NCBI RefSeq assembly: GCF_958295425.1
Contig: NC_081144.1
Location: forward strand, 2,026,501-2,090,500
Source: Solea solea
Taxonomy: Eukaryota > Chordata > Actinopteri > Pleuronectiformes > Soleidae
DNA length: 64,000 bases
Direction of reading: 5' to 3'
Made by a program: the position numbers and the translations under genes. A model generated the notes under the pieces. That model did no database searches and was not told the DNA's origin. It saw only the letters and a list, made by a program, of their open reading frames with translations. Positions 36,529 through 47,612 of the stretch are shown here, piece by piece (position 1 is the stretch's first letter; each line of letters begins with the position of its first letter).

Positions 36529-36682
36529 CGACATTGATGACGTTGGCTGACAGGAAGTGGCAGCAGGGAAGGCTGGTCGTGCTCACGAAAGAGTCCCCGT
36601 CTGTTGTCACTGTAGTCCTGGACCTCAGCGAGGGGTTGGGAGAGTCGGTCACCATGGCCATCCTCGCGGCCACTGACTCCAT
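36529..36682 (-). CDS. First coding segment of an unidentified minus-strand gene
   Basis: On the minus strand, ATG at 36682 (G at -3, G at +4) opens 51 codons plus one base. The peptide starts MESVAARMAMVTDSPNPSLR, continues with SRTTVTTDGDSF and FVSTTSL, and ends SANVINV at a consensus donor (GTCG then GTAAGTGA). Third codon positions are strongly G/C, unlike all surrounding sequence, which supports real coding. A second good start is two codons before V (ATGGTGACC). I do not recognise the family. PLCH2 is head-to-head with PEX10 in human, and this exon is on the right strand and side of pex10, so an alternative N-terminus of plch2 is an inference from synteny only. The downstream exons would be at lower coordinates or off the left edge. 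Confidence 0.55.
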
Positions 36683-37184
36683 GACTGATGTTGCGTGATG
36701 GACACGGAAGTGTCTGAGCTTAAAGACGTCGCCGCTGAACTCACACCTCAAAGAATCAGACGCTTTTTGAATCTGATATAATCCAAAAAGTAATCAAAAA
36801 TGGTCAATTTCAAGGAACGACAGTAGAACCTCCTCAAAACAAAGTTTAGCGGGAGCAGTAAATGGGTGAAATTCCACGACCGCTTTCTAAATCTGTCAAA
36901 CTGTCCAATAAACAGTCAAATATTCAGTAAGAATTCCATCCAGGTTTCAAAAACAACTTTAGAAAGTCTTTGAGTAAAATTCCTCCAGACAGTCATTCCA
37001 GAGAAGGTGCTGAAGGAGAAGGTCAAAGGTAGAGAAGCTGCAGGAGCCAAAAAACAACTTCTAATCTCTCATCTGTGAAGAGCGGATTACGATGATGGAA
37101 GTCTGTCAGACGCGATGACACAAAAGACTGATGGTCGTCCTGGTCTGTGCCATAATCACAGGCAGGTGAAGCCGCCACAGTCGC
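36683..37184 (-). other. Putative 5' untranslated part of the same exon
   Basis: The minus strand shows a strong acceptor (CGTCTTCTCCTCTGTAG) ending at 37185, so the exon would be 36529-37184 (656 nt) with about 500 nt of leader. The leader has several upstream ATGs, so either translation is inefficient or the true exon start is closer to the ATG. A weaker acceptor (TTATATCAG) lies near 36774. Confidence 0.4.
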
Positions 37185-37800
37185 CTACAGAGGAGAAGAC
37201 GAGGGGAGACACACAGAAAATGAGATTTCATGTAGTTTATGAGGACATATTAATACATTTTCTTCTCAGAAAAGCCTTCATCAGTCCCACTCATGCACAC
37301 AGTGCACATGTATCACTGTTGCCTTATAATACGAATAATCCACATCTTTATTTACCACATGAGAAATAAAATCAGTTTATAATGTCATAAAATAAAACCA
37401 ACATCAAATTAAAAGCCATATCGAAAATGTGTGTGTCTTTTGTTTCTTTTCCTTTTTTTAAATCAAGAATGCTGAGTGTTTAAACATTTAAGGGGAGGTT
37501 GTTCCACAGTTTGTGGCCATAAACCACAGAAAGGAGCCTCTCCACATCTCTTGTAGCACAGTTTGGAAATGATTGAGAGAAAGGCAGTGGAGGATCTGAG
37601 AGGCATAAAAGCTGAGGACACAGCCACAAATGTAAGAGGGCACTACATTATTTATGCGGCTTTTTATACAGGACACATACATACAAGAACGACTGTGGTT
37701 AGCTGGAGCTGACTGGACTTAAGTTTCAGCCCCGAAGAAGCTTCTTGGATGAGAGGAAGCATCTTTACATTTTTATTGTTTTTATTGTTTTATTTATTTT
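37185..37800. other. Upstream flank of the putative minus-strand exon
   Basis: Intron-like if the exon at 36529-37184 is real. Contains a palindromic-repeat fragment at 37730-37765. Otherwise nothing supported. Confidence 0.4.
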
Positions 37801-37875
37801 CATGTGCAGCACTTTGTCTCAGTCACGGCTGCTTAAAGCGCTTTATAAATAAAGTTGAGTTGAGTTGAGTTTAAC
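37800..37875 (+). mobile_element. LINE 3' tail with (GTTGA)n
   Basis: GCTTAAAGCGCTTTATAAATAAAG then GTTGAGTTGAGTT, the normal 3' end of L2-type fish LINEs. Confidence 0.65.
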
Positions 37876-38094
37876 TTAACTCAAGCAAGTTCAGTCGCCT
37901 ACTGTCAACCACACATGACTGAGAACCTTCACAGATCTTAAAAATCAGTTTTAGAAGAGAACAAGTGCAGTGATACTTAACTTATTACAGTCATATTGTT
38001 AATATCTTTCTTTATTGTACTTTCTTGGTTTATTATTTATTATGTTTATCTTTAGTATCTTTGCTGCTGTGACAAAAATTTAAATTTTGTAAAT

Positions 38095-38120
38095 GTTCCC
38101 ACTGCGGGACTAATAAAGGA

Positions 38121-38151
<31 letters not shown>

Positions 38152-38153
38152 TA
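38095..38153 (+). mobile_element. LINE 3' tail with (CTTAT)n
   Basis: CTGCGGGACTAATAAAGGAC followed by six TTATC units; a common fish LINE 3' end. Confidence 0.65.
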
Positions 38154-38305
38154 AAACCTGCTGCCAACTAGTGGTCAGTGGCTTAAGTAAAACAAATAAA
38201 TACATTATCCGAGAACCGCTGTCAAGAATACGTCCAATATTCAATACAGTATCTTGAAACTTTAGGACGTTATAGTGTATTGATATTTTCCTTCATTCCT
38301 AACAT

Positions 38306-38475
38306 AAATATATATATATATATATATATAAATATATACAGTATATATATATATACACATATATATATACACATATATATACATACATATATATGCATAC
38401 ATATACATACATATATATGCATACATATACTGTATATATATATATACATACATATATACATACATACATACATAT

Positions 38476-38506
<31 letters not shown>

Positions 38507-38626
38507 CATATATACATACATACATATATATATACACATACACACACACACACACACATATATATGTATATACATACATACATACATATATATATACACA
38601 TACACACACACACACATATATACGTA
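38306..38626 (+). repeat. Compound (AT)n/(ACAT)n/(CA)n array
   Basis: About 320 bp of alternating purine-pyrimidine sequence, self-complementary over long stretches. It opens frames on both strands made only of Tyr, Ile, Cys, Val, Met, Thr and His; none is a gene. Confidence 0.95.
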
Positions 38627-39455
38627 TAATAATTTCACATAAATGTTACACACTGGACCTTTAACACAGCAGCAGAACTTTCATTTCCAAGTTAAAACAC
38701 CTCCAAATGTGTTCCACTGTATTTTACTGCCAGACTGACGATGGGGTGTTTAAAACACAAAGATGAAAATACACTCGTACATCCATCACGTTACAAATTG
38801 TTGTGTCTCTCTTTTGTGTTCATGTGACCTGTTGTGCTCACTGAAGACCACAGAGGTCACTGTAGGTCACTCCCATCCCCTATGGGCTCTCTCAGACCTC
38901 ATTTGACCTCAGATTCCATTAGACCTCGTATGCTTAGACCTCACAAGTGATCAAACTAGATTAAAACAACCAACAGATCAAGAACTGAGAAAGAAAACAC
39001 TCATTCAAAATCACTTGGCTCTTCTCCACTTCTAGACAAAACTTCCCCGTGCTTTCAAAGCAGCGTGACAGCTGCCAACATGTCAGACCACACCTCACGC
39101 TCACATCACCCCACCTACCTAAACATCCTTTGTTTACCTACCTTCCTGTCTTCTGCCGCACATGCCTCATAAAAAGCCGCCCACGTAACGACCGGAATCG
39201 ACCTCAGAACCGCTCGGCTTTTAAAGTTATAAAGCGTCAATGTTGCGTAGCTTCCGTGTCAGTCCACTGTTCGCCCCTGCACAACTGAACAACGAGTGTG
39301 TGTGTGTGAGTAATGTGTAGTGTAGCAGGGGGGAGTAAGTCACGGTTCTGTCGACACAGTGGGCTGGCTGGCTGGCGGACATGTTGAGAACTGTTCCTGA
39401 AAAGGTTGGCGGTCAGATTGCCTGAGCCGCAGGTCTGGGCACGTTCCTGTTACCA
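38627..39455. other. Non-coding sequence, nothing specific
   Basis: GACCTC-rich direct repeats near 38860-38945. No exon supported. Confidence 0.45.
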
Positions 39456-39459
39456 TCAA

Positions 39460-39484
39460 ACACACACACACACACACACACACA
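39460..39484 (+). repeat. (CA)n microsatellite
   Basis: Uninterrupted CA tract. Confidence 0.95.
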
Positions 39485-39574
39485 TTCCACCTGGACACAA
39501 GAGAAGGTGTGTATGTGTGTGTCTGTGTGTGTGTATGCTCATGTTTGCTACTTCTTTTTCTGGAGTAGTCACTG

Positions 39575-39975
39575 ACTTTTTAGGGCCAATAGTCCAGGTC
39601 CAGGTCCAAGTCCAGGTCCTCATGAGGCAGAACCTCCTTTCTGAGGCTGTGGTTTAAGTTTGGCATAAGATGTGAGTTGTGGTTCAGTTAAAGTTGGGGT
39701 TATGGTTATAATTATCAACTGTATAACATGGACGAAAGCTGTGTGTGTTCTTGTATCTGTTACCTCTTTAGGACCTGTTCTGGCATAAACACCTGGACCA
39801 GTAGTCCTTATAGAGACCAAAACCTGGTCCTCATGAGGCAGAATCTCATTTTTTCAGGGACTGGTTGAATAGTCCTACAAGGATAGTCTTTAACTGTTTA
39901 TGTCTTCTTGGCGGGTCCTCACATGCAGTTTAGGTTAGGGTTGGGGTAAGGGTTAGGGTTAGGGTTAGGCACTTA
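39575..39975 (+). repeat. Dispersed repeat with two related parts and TTAGGG units
   Basis: TCCTCATGAGGCAGAA occurs at 39617 and 39830 in matching context. CTTGTATCTGTTACCTCTTT AGGACC and CATAAACACCTGGACCAGTA match the minus-strand repeat at 29818-30480. It ends in telomere-like GGTTAGGGTTAGGGTTAGG at 39951-39969. Confidence 0.65.
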
Positions 39976-40077
39976 GTTGTGATGGTTAAGGTTAAGGTAA
40001 GGGGCTAGGGAATGCATTATGTCTATGATGCAGTGTCCTTACTTTGAATGAAGCACAAACATGCGTGTGTGCGTGTG

Positions 40078-40103
40078 TGCATGTGTGTGTGTGTGTGTGT
40101 GTG
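40078..40103 (+). repeat. (GT)n microsatellite
   Basis: GT tract preceded by GTGTGC variants; followed by (CATT)n at 40169-40191. Confidence 0.9.
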
Positions 40104-40191
40104 AATAGCTGGAATGTTAAGTGGTAATTCCAATATCAACACGCGGGCGGAAGTTTCTCCTCCATTCATACATTCATTCATTCATTCATTT

Positions 40192-40780
40192 GTGAAGTGA
40201 AACCTTAACTTCACAGGAAAATCCTTGATGACGTCGTCAGTGAACAACTGTACAGGCTGGAACAGTTGTTAGCTTCTGTTTGGAAGAGAGTGGGAAGGAA
40301 AATCTCTATGAAGAAAAGATTTCAAGAAAAACAACATCCTAAAGAAGAAACTTAACATTTAGGATCGTCCACCTGCTGGAATCGAATATGTGTTTATGTG
40401 TGTGATCAGTTTAAAATGAAGAGGCTGCCGTCTTCCACCATCATGTTTCTACAGCAGCTTGGGTTTATGAGCAGAAACTGAACAAACTACCCAGCAACGA
40501 CATGCTTTCAAGTATGCAAACGCCGCCATTGTTCCTCGATGTGCACTGAAAAAGGAAGGATGACAAGTGCCTTAAGCTGTTAATTCATTACAGATTTGGA
40601 AAACACTAACCGACTGATTTCATTAAAAAAGAATGACGACGACTGAAAGTGTCAGAAAACTGAACACATCAATCTCCATTTCTTTGAGAGCGACAGTTTA
40701 TAGGGAAAACCAAAGCAAGGTAACCCAACCCCCATTGCTCCTGCTCCTAATTCTAGGAAGGTTTCTAGTAGAGGACGGGT
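40192..40780. other. Non-coding sequence, nothing specific
   Basis: No feature supported. Confidence 0.45.
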
Positions 40781-40784
40781 TGAA

Positions 40785-40840
40785 TGCAGAGAAGGAATTT
40801 CCCCTGCGGGACTGACAAAGGATTCGTTTTAATTTAAGTT
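40785..40840 (+). mobile_element. LINE 3' tail fragment
   Basis: GAATTTCCCCTGCGGGACTG ACAAAGGATTC is a fish LINE 3' end similar to 38095. Confidence 0.5.
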
Positions 40841-41494
40841 TCGATGTTCCCGCTACTTCCTGGCGTCTTGGTCTTCTGATGCTACTGTATGTCCTGTGTC
40901 CCACCTGCTCTTTGGCAGCATGTGTTTGCAGTTGGGTCGCTAACATGTTTGATTCACTGCGACTGAGCTCGGGTTAGGTCTGTTACCCTCCCACACTAAC
41001 AGATTCCTGTGCCAACGAGCCATGCCGACTGTCCCCAACCAGTACTGACTGGTGCAGAAGCTGCCCGACTGTGAATTGTGGGTAAAACCTCTCGACACAT
41101 GCCTGGTACCGCTGTTAAATGAGGTTCTCCCAAGTTTGCTTTTACATTATCTTCTGAGTATCGCCTGAGGATACACTACAAGGAAAATGAAATGGAAAAT
41201 GACATTTCTACACCAGCACAAATGCATTTGCACTGGCGTTTTGTGAGTATTTTCCTCCCGGTACTATTATAATTCAGTCTGCTGAAAAATAAAGCGTTCT
41301 TTTCTCACAAAAGCAAGTTTGTTCTCTGAGAACAAAGAAAGAACAAGACACAGATTGACGGCGTGTTCAGTGCAGCAGCAGATTAGATCAGACATCAAAG
41401 TGTGATCTGCAGCTCTGACCCCGAACCACAGCGGCATGAATAACCAAAGAGAGTTAGTTGACAATATTAATGACTATGCTCCTGGAAGTGACCA
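40841..41494. other. Non-coding sequence, nothing specific
   Basis: No feature supported. Confidence 0.45.
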
Positions 41495-41519
41495 AACACA
41501 CACACACACACACACACAG
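41495..41519 (+). repeat. (CA)n microsatellite
   Basis: Uninterrupted CA tract. Confidence 0.95.
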
Positions 41520-42063
41520 ACAGACAATAGGCACAAGACCGTGTCCATCAAAGTCTTCTTCATTGGAAATGTGAGATAAGCATCTCGTGGAGCCACTTCT
41601 GCTTTGACTTGCCCCGACATGTGCGTGCGGTGACTTCTCCCACACGCGCCGCCCCACACTGCTGCTCTGTTTATCCCGAGGTTGTGACGGGGACACATGA
41701 TTACAAATTGCACCACATCAAGGAGACAATCTGCAGTCGATACTGCACGTGCACATTACCCATATTAGTTAAGTGGAGAGTAAGCAGAGGAGTTGTATTT
41801 ACTCTTGCGCGAGTCTTGAGACTTCTCTCCTGTGGAATCAGCTCTCAGTGTGGGTTTTGGGACGCAGACACACTCTCTCTCTACATCTGAAGAAGAAATA
41901 AAAGCTTAGTTGATGAAGCTTAGTTAGAGCTGCAGGGAAAACCTGAATTATCCCTTGGTTACGCTGACAAATCCAGCCAAGTACCAGAATTAATCAAGCT
42001 GTCACTTCTGCTTCTTTCTCTCAGAGTATATGACTTTTAATACAAGCTCCCTAAAAGCCAGGG

Positions 42064-42065
<2 letters not shown>

Positions 42066-42099
<34 letters not shown>
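42066..42099 (+). repeat. (GT)n microsatellite
   Basis: Uninterrupted GT tract. Confidence 0.95.
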
Positions 42100-42100
<1 letters not shown>

Positions 42101-42955
42101 CGGCTGAGTCGCTGAGACTCCCTCATCTCTACGTGGGAACACGTGTCCCGCAGAGTCGCTGCTGCTACAGGGTCTGGTTGATTGATTTATCTTTATTTAT
42201 TCTCAATAACAAGAGACGAAAGAATCTAAATTCTCAGTGGTCGACCACTGTTAGCTTAGAAAATCACAGAGGACAAAAACATGTTACGGTGACAACACAG
42301 ACACAGACTGTGGAAGAGGATTAGGGTCACATGGGAAATAAAAATGTCAGAAATCGGACTCTAATCTCAGAATGATTACTTTTTTCTCAGAATTTGTCTT
42401 ATCTCGATGCACAAACACAGAAAGGCTCTGCCACTTTTTTCAAAATTCCTAAAGATGAGGAAAATGAGGTTGAGAATAAGAAAGAAGAGCAGAGTCCTGC
42501 CATGAGGCTGCAGTACCACTTGTATAGAAAGAGGGAGACAGCGAGCAGGACAGTAGACTTCGAGGACAGTATCTTGCGACCAATATTTTGAAAATGTCAC
42601 CTCTCTAGATGTTTGATACTGAATCATTTATGATAGTATTCTGTGCAGACACGTGCTTTGGTCCCCACTAAAGCGTATGTGTGTGTTTTTAATCATTTAA
42701 ACTTGGCAAGCTGGTGAGTAACACAGTCACTGTGTGGTGACAAAGTCAGAAGAGATAGTTGACATAGTTTTACCCTCACGTTAATCCTTTAATTAAATTC
42801 CGTAATCCAACAAATCTGCAGTATTTGGTGCACACTGATATCGACACCGGCGAGTCCATTACTATGCACATGACTGTAGAAATGGAACAAAAGAGTTCCT
42901 GAAAGCGGTAACATTAAACTGCAGGTTAACACCCTCTTTGTTGCTAAGTGCAGCG
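42100..42955. other. Non-coding sequence, nothing specific
   Basis: No feature supported. Confidence 0.45.
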
Positions 42956-42959
42956 AGTT

Positions 42960-43175
42960 AGATACAAGCTCGAGCGCGGTCATGCACTTAACCTCCGGTT
43001 CCCGGCACCGACGCGGACGAGACGGAGTCTGAGCGAGAGAGAGAAAGTTTTCAAATGAAGCTCTGTGAACGAGACCGAGCTGGACGTGTACTCTGCACCC
43101 AGGGGACAAAACACAACACATCCGTCCAGCCACGGCGGAGGTGTCAGAGCTCAAGTCGACACTCACCGCGACCCA
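42960..43175 (-). promoter_or_regulatory. CpG-rich patch, possible minor promoter or exon
   Basis: The most CpG-dense stretch outside the PEX10 region (GCACCGACGCGGACGAGACGG). A consensus donor (GTCGCG then GTGAGTGTCG) is on the minus strand at about 43169. An open frame runs through it but shows no recognisable domain. Confidence 0.25.
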
Positions 43176-43990
43176 CAGTGGACGCTTGAATAATGTATTA
43201 ACGGTGCTGTGAGAGGGGGAGCCAAAGAGTGTGTTTCGTCTTGTGGTTTGGGCTGCAGAGCGTTGTTGTGACTACCTTGTTACATGCTCTGTGTAAACCT
43301 GGCTGCTTACCTAAGCTGTCTGTGACTAAGAGAGAAAGAGGGAGGCAGTGAGACATGTATGAACACACACACACACGCACACAGTCCTATTGTTATCAGA
43401 GCTACTGTTGAATATGTGAGCGTGTGAGAGCTAAACAGAGCGAGGATACTGGTTTGATTCATTAGCTCTTTGCACATGTTGTTGTATATCACTATATCAC
43501 AGGCCAACTAACACATTAGTTCTACACTTCTACATTTCATACAAAAGAGCAACAAGGGGCTCTAGAATCACAGACACGGATGAAAGCGATGTCGTTTTGT
43601 TTAAGCAAATACTTTAATTCTGAATTGTAAAGAAGAATGCAGTTTAGTTGTGGGAACCAATTTTTAAAGCAGAACTATGCAGGATTTTTAGTCATTTAAA
43701 GGCTTCGGAGTCATTGTGATGGTTCAATTGCTTGTTGAGGGGAGATTGGGGGCTGTCTCCACCCCCCCTGTCTGTTAGTGGAAGACCAGCCTTGTCAGAA
43801 CAGTGTCTCAGGTCTCGTTACAATCAGGACAGGATTTTGGATGTTCATCTTGGCAGAGCCGGCAAAAAAGAAGCAGAGAAAACCGTTGTTGGAGGAAGCG
43901 AGGAAGAGGAAACAACACACACGCGTAAACACCGACCCCGGGTTTTTTCAAATGTTTTGAAAAATTGAAAAACACAGAAGCGTGTGAAAC
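43176..43990. other. Non-coding sequence, nothing specific
   Basis: Short CA tract at 43362-43382. No gene. Confidence 0.45.
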
Positions 43991-43991
43991 A

Positions 43992-44195
43992 GCACGGTGG
44001 AACAGTGGTTAGCACTGTTGCCTTACAGCAAGAAGGCGCTGGGTCCGATTCCCGGTCTGGGACCTTTCTGTGCGGAGTTTACAGGTTCCCCCTCGTGTCT
44101 GCGTAGGTTTCTTAAACCACCATCAAAAAACATGTGAGAATGTTTGACCTCCAGATTTCGTTGTGTAATGACAATAAAGATGATTTCCTGTCCTT
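43992..44195 (+). mobile_element. tRNA-derived SINE-like element
   Basis: GCACGGTGGAACAGTGGTTA GCACTGTTGCC, a B-box-like GGTCCGATTCC at 44042-44052, then TGTGCGGAGTTTACAGGTTC CCC and a tail AATGACAATAAAGATGATTT. This is a very common fish repeat and belongs with 16205-16445 and 51335-52035. Confidence 0.75.
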
Positions 44196-44586
44196 TCAGT
44201 GTCGGCAGTGAGTTTTTACAACAATGTATGCATGGATGTTTACAGTGGTGTCGTAAAAATATGTGCTCCAAAACTGTAGGGGGCGCTCCGTAGAGAAAAA
44301 GGCGAAAAAGGCGAAAAAGGCGACCAGACTTGCACATTTCCACTTGAAGTCCCCAAAAGCAAGTTCCCCATGAGCCCAGTTCTTATATCTAGCACTATGA
44401 CCAAGAGTCAAGTGTTGAAATTTGGTTTGTTCATGCATCATTTTGGACAAAGTCATTTCAGTTTTACATATTACTGAGATCTGCACTGTGGGTGGGTTAA
44501 AACTAATCACAGAGAAACACAGCTTCTTACATTTTAGACCTTGAATCTTTGTCAGAGTTTTCCCTCTATTGTATAGATGAATGAAC
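44196..44586. other. Non-coding sequence
   Basis: Contains three GGCGAAAAA units at 44301-44322 and a GTAGGGGGCGCTCC repeat fragment at 44277. Nothing else. Confidence 0.45.
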
Positions 44587-44588
44587 AG

Positions 44589-44614
44589 CCACACACACAC
44601 ACACACACACACAC
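44589..44614 (+). repeat. (CA)n microsatellite
   Basis: Uninterrupted CA tract. Confidence 0.95.
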
Positions 44615-45192
44615 AACACACTTTCCCAGGAGGCTGGATTGTTTTCACTCCACCAGGTCTTTATCCCATGTAAGGTGCCGGGTTTCACCGCTGTTAAATC
44701 CCCCCTCGACTGCCCTGAAAGAGGCTGAAAACCAACACCATGGTGAAAAACAAACCTCAACAAAGGGTTAGCAAGCCCACTTTCCCATCAAACCACACTC
44801 AGGCTCGTACTGTAGCTGCCAAGCCTGGGGGGGGATACAGTTGGCCGGCAGCATGTTACAGAGTGTGTGGTGTGTTCACTGCAGCAGAGTCAAGAAGATA
44901 CACATGCACTCACAAAACACAGCGACTGCCCTTCTTGTAAAAGTGATCTCGCAAAAAAACTGAAGTGAAGCAAGAAGTTTTTGTGGATGTGGGCCAGCTC
45001 TGGTGTTCTCTTTCACAAAGCCGAGTAAAGTGTCATATGTTTTTTTCTGCTTTGTTACCAAGAAACACAAGAAAGAATCAGCGTGACAAAGAAGATCAGT
45101 GGAGGCCTCAATCTGCTCACACACACACACACCGACATTTCTCCATTTGCTCCACTTCTCTGGAAGTGGTGGCAGAACTGATGCAGCTTTAG

Positions 45193-45195
<3 letters not shown>

Positions 45196-45246
<51 letters not shown>
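45196..45246 (+). repeat. (CTG)17 trinucleotide repeat
   Basis: Perfect CTG tract, the longest of three CTG/CAG tracts in the window; apparent poly-Leu, poly-Gln and poly-Ala frames are artefacts. Confidence 0.97.
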
Positions 45247-45247
<1 letters not shown>

Positions 45248-45660
45248 ATGAGACACAAAACCTTGACAGTGCAGATGGTCACTGCAGAGTTAGGAGAATT
45301 CAACAGTGGCTACGTTGTCCTGCTGAAACACCTACTGCTCACCACATCCACATCTTTTCCTCCCTGACTGTCTGATGTAACAGAGATGACACCGTCGTCT
45401 TGAAACAAGTCCTTCAGAAACAAGAGGGAGGTCACTCTTACACATACACACTGTCTGTCACTGAGGTCTTTTATTTTACCAGTCATCAGCCCCCGTTTTT
45501 TAAAAGGCAACACCTAAACCTGTGCACCAAAGAGGACCTGATATTAACATCTGACCTTATTGATCTGATCGTATATGGACAACGTTAAATACGACTCTTC
45601 ACACTCTTGTGAGCCTGTGTGCATGTGTAGTGTAAGTTACTGTAGTGAGTGTACTGTATA
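45247..45660. other. Non-coding sequence, nothing specific
   Basis: No feature supported. Confidence 0.45.
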
Positions 45661-45972
45661 GGGCCGCAACTAAAGATTATTTCCATATTTGATTAATCTG
45701 TCGATTTCTTTACGTTTGGTCCAGAAAATGTCAGAAAAAAACGTTGATCACTGTTTCCCAAACCTTGAAATGATGTTCTCGAATGTCTTGTTTTTGTCCA
45801 CAAACCAAAATTATTAACTTTTAATGATTTCTTTCTTATATGGTGCAAAGAAACCAGAAAATATTCACATTTAAGAAGCTTAAAAATCAGAAAACTTGTG
45901 TCAGTTATTGAAAAGAAAAGCACTCAAACTGACTCATAGATTAGTAATCGGTTATTACTCGTTGCAGCACTA
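45661..45972. mobile_element. hAT-like MITE (GGGCCGCAACTAA...GTTGCAGCACTAA)
   Basis: Inverted ends GGGCCGCAACTA and GTTGCAGCAC. Internal TTTGTCCACAAACCAAAATTA and GAAAATATTCACATTTAAGA align, inverted, with 60475-60763. Confidence 0.65.
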
Positions 45973-46061
45973 ATACTGTGTCACACAAAAATACATAACG
46001 GGCCAATTAAGAAATAATAATCCAACATTAAGAAATGGTAAATGTCATGGATTAATCGGTC

Positions 46062-46085
46062 TATACATACATACATACATACAAC
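46062..46085 (+). repeat. (ACAT)n microsatellite
   Basis: Six perfect units. Confidence 0.9.
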
Positions 46086-46222
46086 TATGTACTAAAGCTT
46101 AATGAATTATAACAGAAGCCTTTGTTATGCATGCACATCACAGAGAACCATCATGTGCATCAGCGTGCGTCCTGAGGGATCTGATCACAAGGGTTCAGCT
46201 CGAGGTTCAAGGGTATCTTTGG

Positions 46223-46259
46223 TATATGCATATATATATACACACATATATATATATAT

Positions 46260-46315
<56 letters not shown>

Positions 46316-46338
46316 ACAGTATATACACACACACACTT
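46223..46338 (+). repeat. (AT)n/(CA)n compound array
   Basis: Long self-complementary AT tract with CA islands. Confidence 0.95.
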
Positions 46339-46539
46339 CCACAGAGAGCTGAGGCTTTTTGACAGTCAGGAAAATGTCAGAAAAGTTATCTCTCGGCTCA
46401 TTTCCAAGTCAGATTTGGTTTTCCTTTGTACGGTCAGCAAATGTGGTCCAGGGCAGTCAGCATGTGGGCAACATATTTGAAAAGGTCACAGTCATTCACA
46501 AACAGATGCACAAAATGAAAAGTAGGAAATATTTTTGAG

Positions 46540-46800
46540 GGGGGGAAAAGGAATAGGCTGCAGCTCTGTAAAGGTCAGAGAATGTGTTCCAAACTTGGCA
46601 CTTTTCCGTCCATAATGCAATCAAACTAAAGTGTGGGCTTCATCGGAGTCTGAATGTTTTTAATGCAGATGCTGCAGACGTAATTACACCCTTCAGACAT
46701 GTTCATTGCCCTTTCAAGTGCTCAGTATTTACAAGCTTTGATTAGTTTTCGAATGTAATGATATTTTGGATGGTGTTACTGCAGCAGCAATAAACACAAC
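46540..46800. promoter_or_regulatory. Candidate conserved non-coding element
   Basis: Repeat-free block with TCCATAATGCAATCAAACTA, CAGACGTAATTACACCC, TTTGATTAG and TCGAATGTAATGATATTTTGG. Called on motif density and unique composition only. Confidence 0.3.
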
Positions 46801-47545
46801 ATAACACACACACACACACGCACACATGCTGCCACTTGTTAGTTTGCCAGTGAGCTGGCAGAGTAACGAGTCCTCTGATTATGTGAATACTTCAGAGTGG
46901 TTTAGTTGAACAGCAACAAGCACTTCATTAGGAACACAATAATAACACTGCATACTTTCCTCAAAATGCACATTCATGTCAGAGGTGTCATGAGGTTTTT
47001 ACACCGGAAAACAAAGGGTGCAAGTGAACTGTTCTTCCACATTGGTGAGGAAGTGGAGCCAAGATTCAAAATACAATAGATCTCTGGCAGACAACGCCAT
47101 TTTGGCAGGAAGCAGTGCTGAGCCATAAAGCCATATAAAAATATCTCCGCGGTACGATGAGGGACGAGTTTATCAGACAGCTGAAGATCAGTCAGGTTAG
47201 TTCCAGTCTGGAATAATGCACGTCAGCTATTTCCATACATATGAAAGCCCACGGTGGCATTATGAAGGTCAGAAATGTTGAGTCTGTCAAGTTCTGAATT
47301 TTACATTTTTGCAGAAGATTTTCCTGCCAACATGGCGGTGTAAACAAAGTGAGTCATGTGACGCCCTGAGCTCTATTTGACCGAGATAATTTAACACTGA
47401 CATGTGCCATGCTTCCATCACGGTGTGGTTCTGAGCGGTAAAGCTTTCGGTCAGGTTTGTGTATTGACTGAGAACTGTACCTTTACTTGGTAGGCGGCGT
47501 GCGCACTGTGCCCGATGACTGCGTCAGTGCATAATTGTCTCTTTA
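46801..47545. other. Non-coding sequence, nothing specific
   Basis: Short CA tract at 46805-46826. No gene. Confidence 0.45.
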
Positions 47546-47547
47546 CA

Positions 47548-47612
47548 TTACATTATATATATAAACACATATATATATATACGTATATATATATATACAC
47601 ACACACACACAA
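47548..47612 (+). repeat. (AT)n/(AC)n compound array
   Basis: ATATATA with CGTATATATA and a short CA run. Confidence 0.9.

Noticed and set aside
38262..38653. Open frames of 78-127 codons on both strands
   Set aside because: Translation of an AT/ACAT/CA microsatellite; composition is only Tyr, Ile, Cys, Val, Met, Thr and His.
42789..43166. 125-codon minus-strand frame
   Set aside because: High CpG sequence with low stop density; no domain and no clear exon pair. Kept only as a possible promoter patch.
44876..45303. Frames with poly-Ala, poly-Gln or poly-Leu runs
   Set aside because: Shadows of the (CTG)17 tract; flanking residues show no domain or splice signal.
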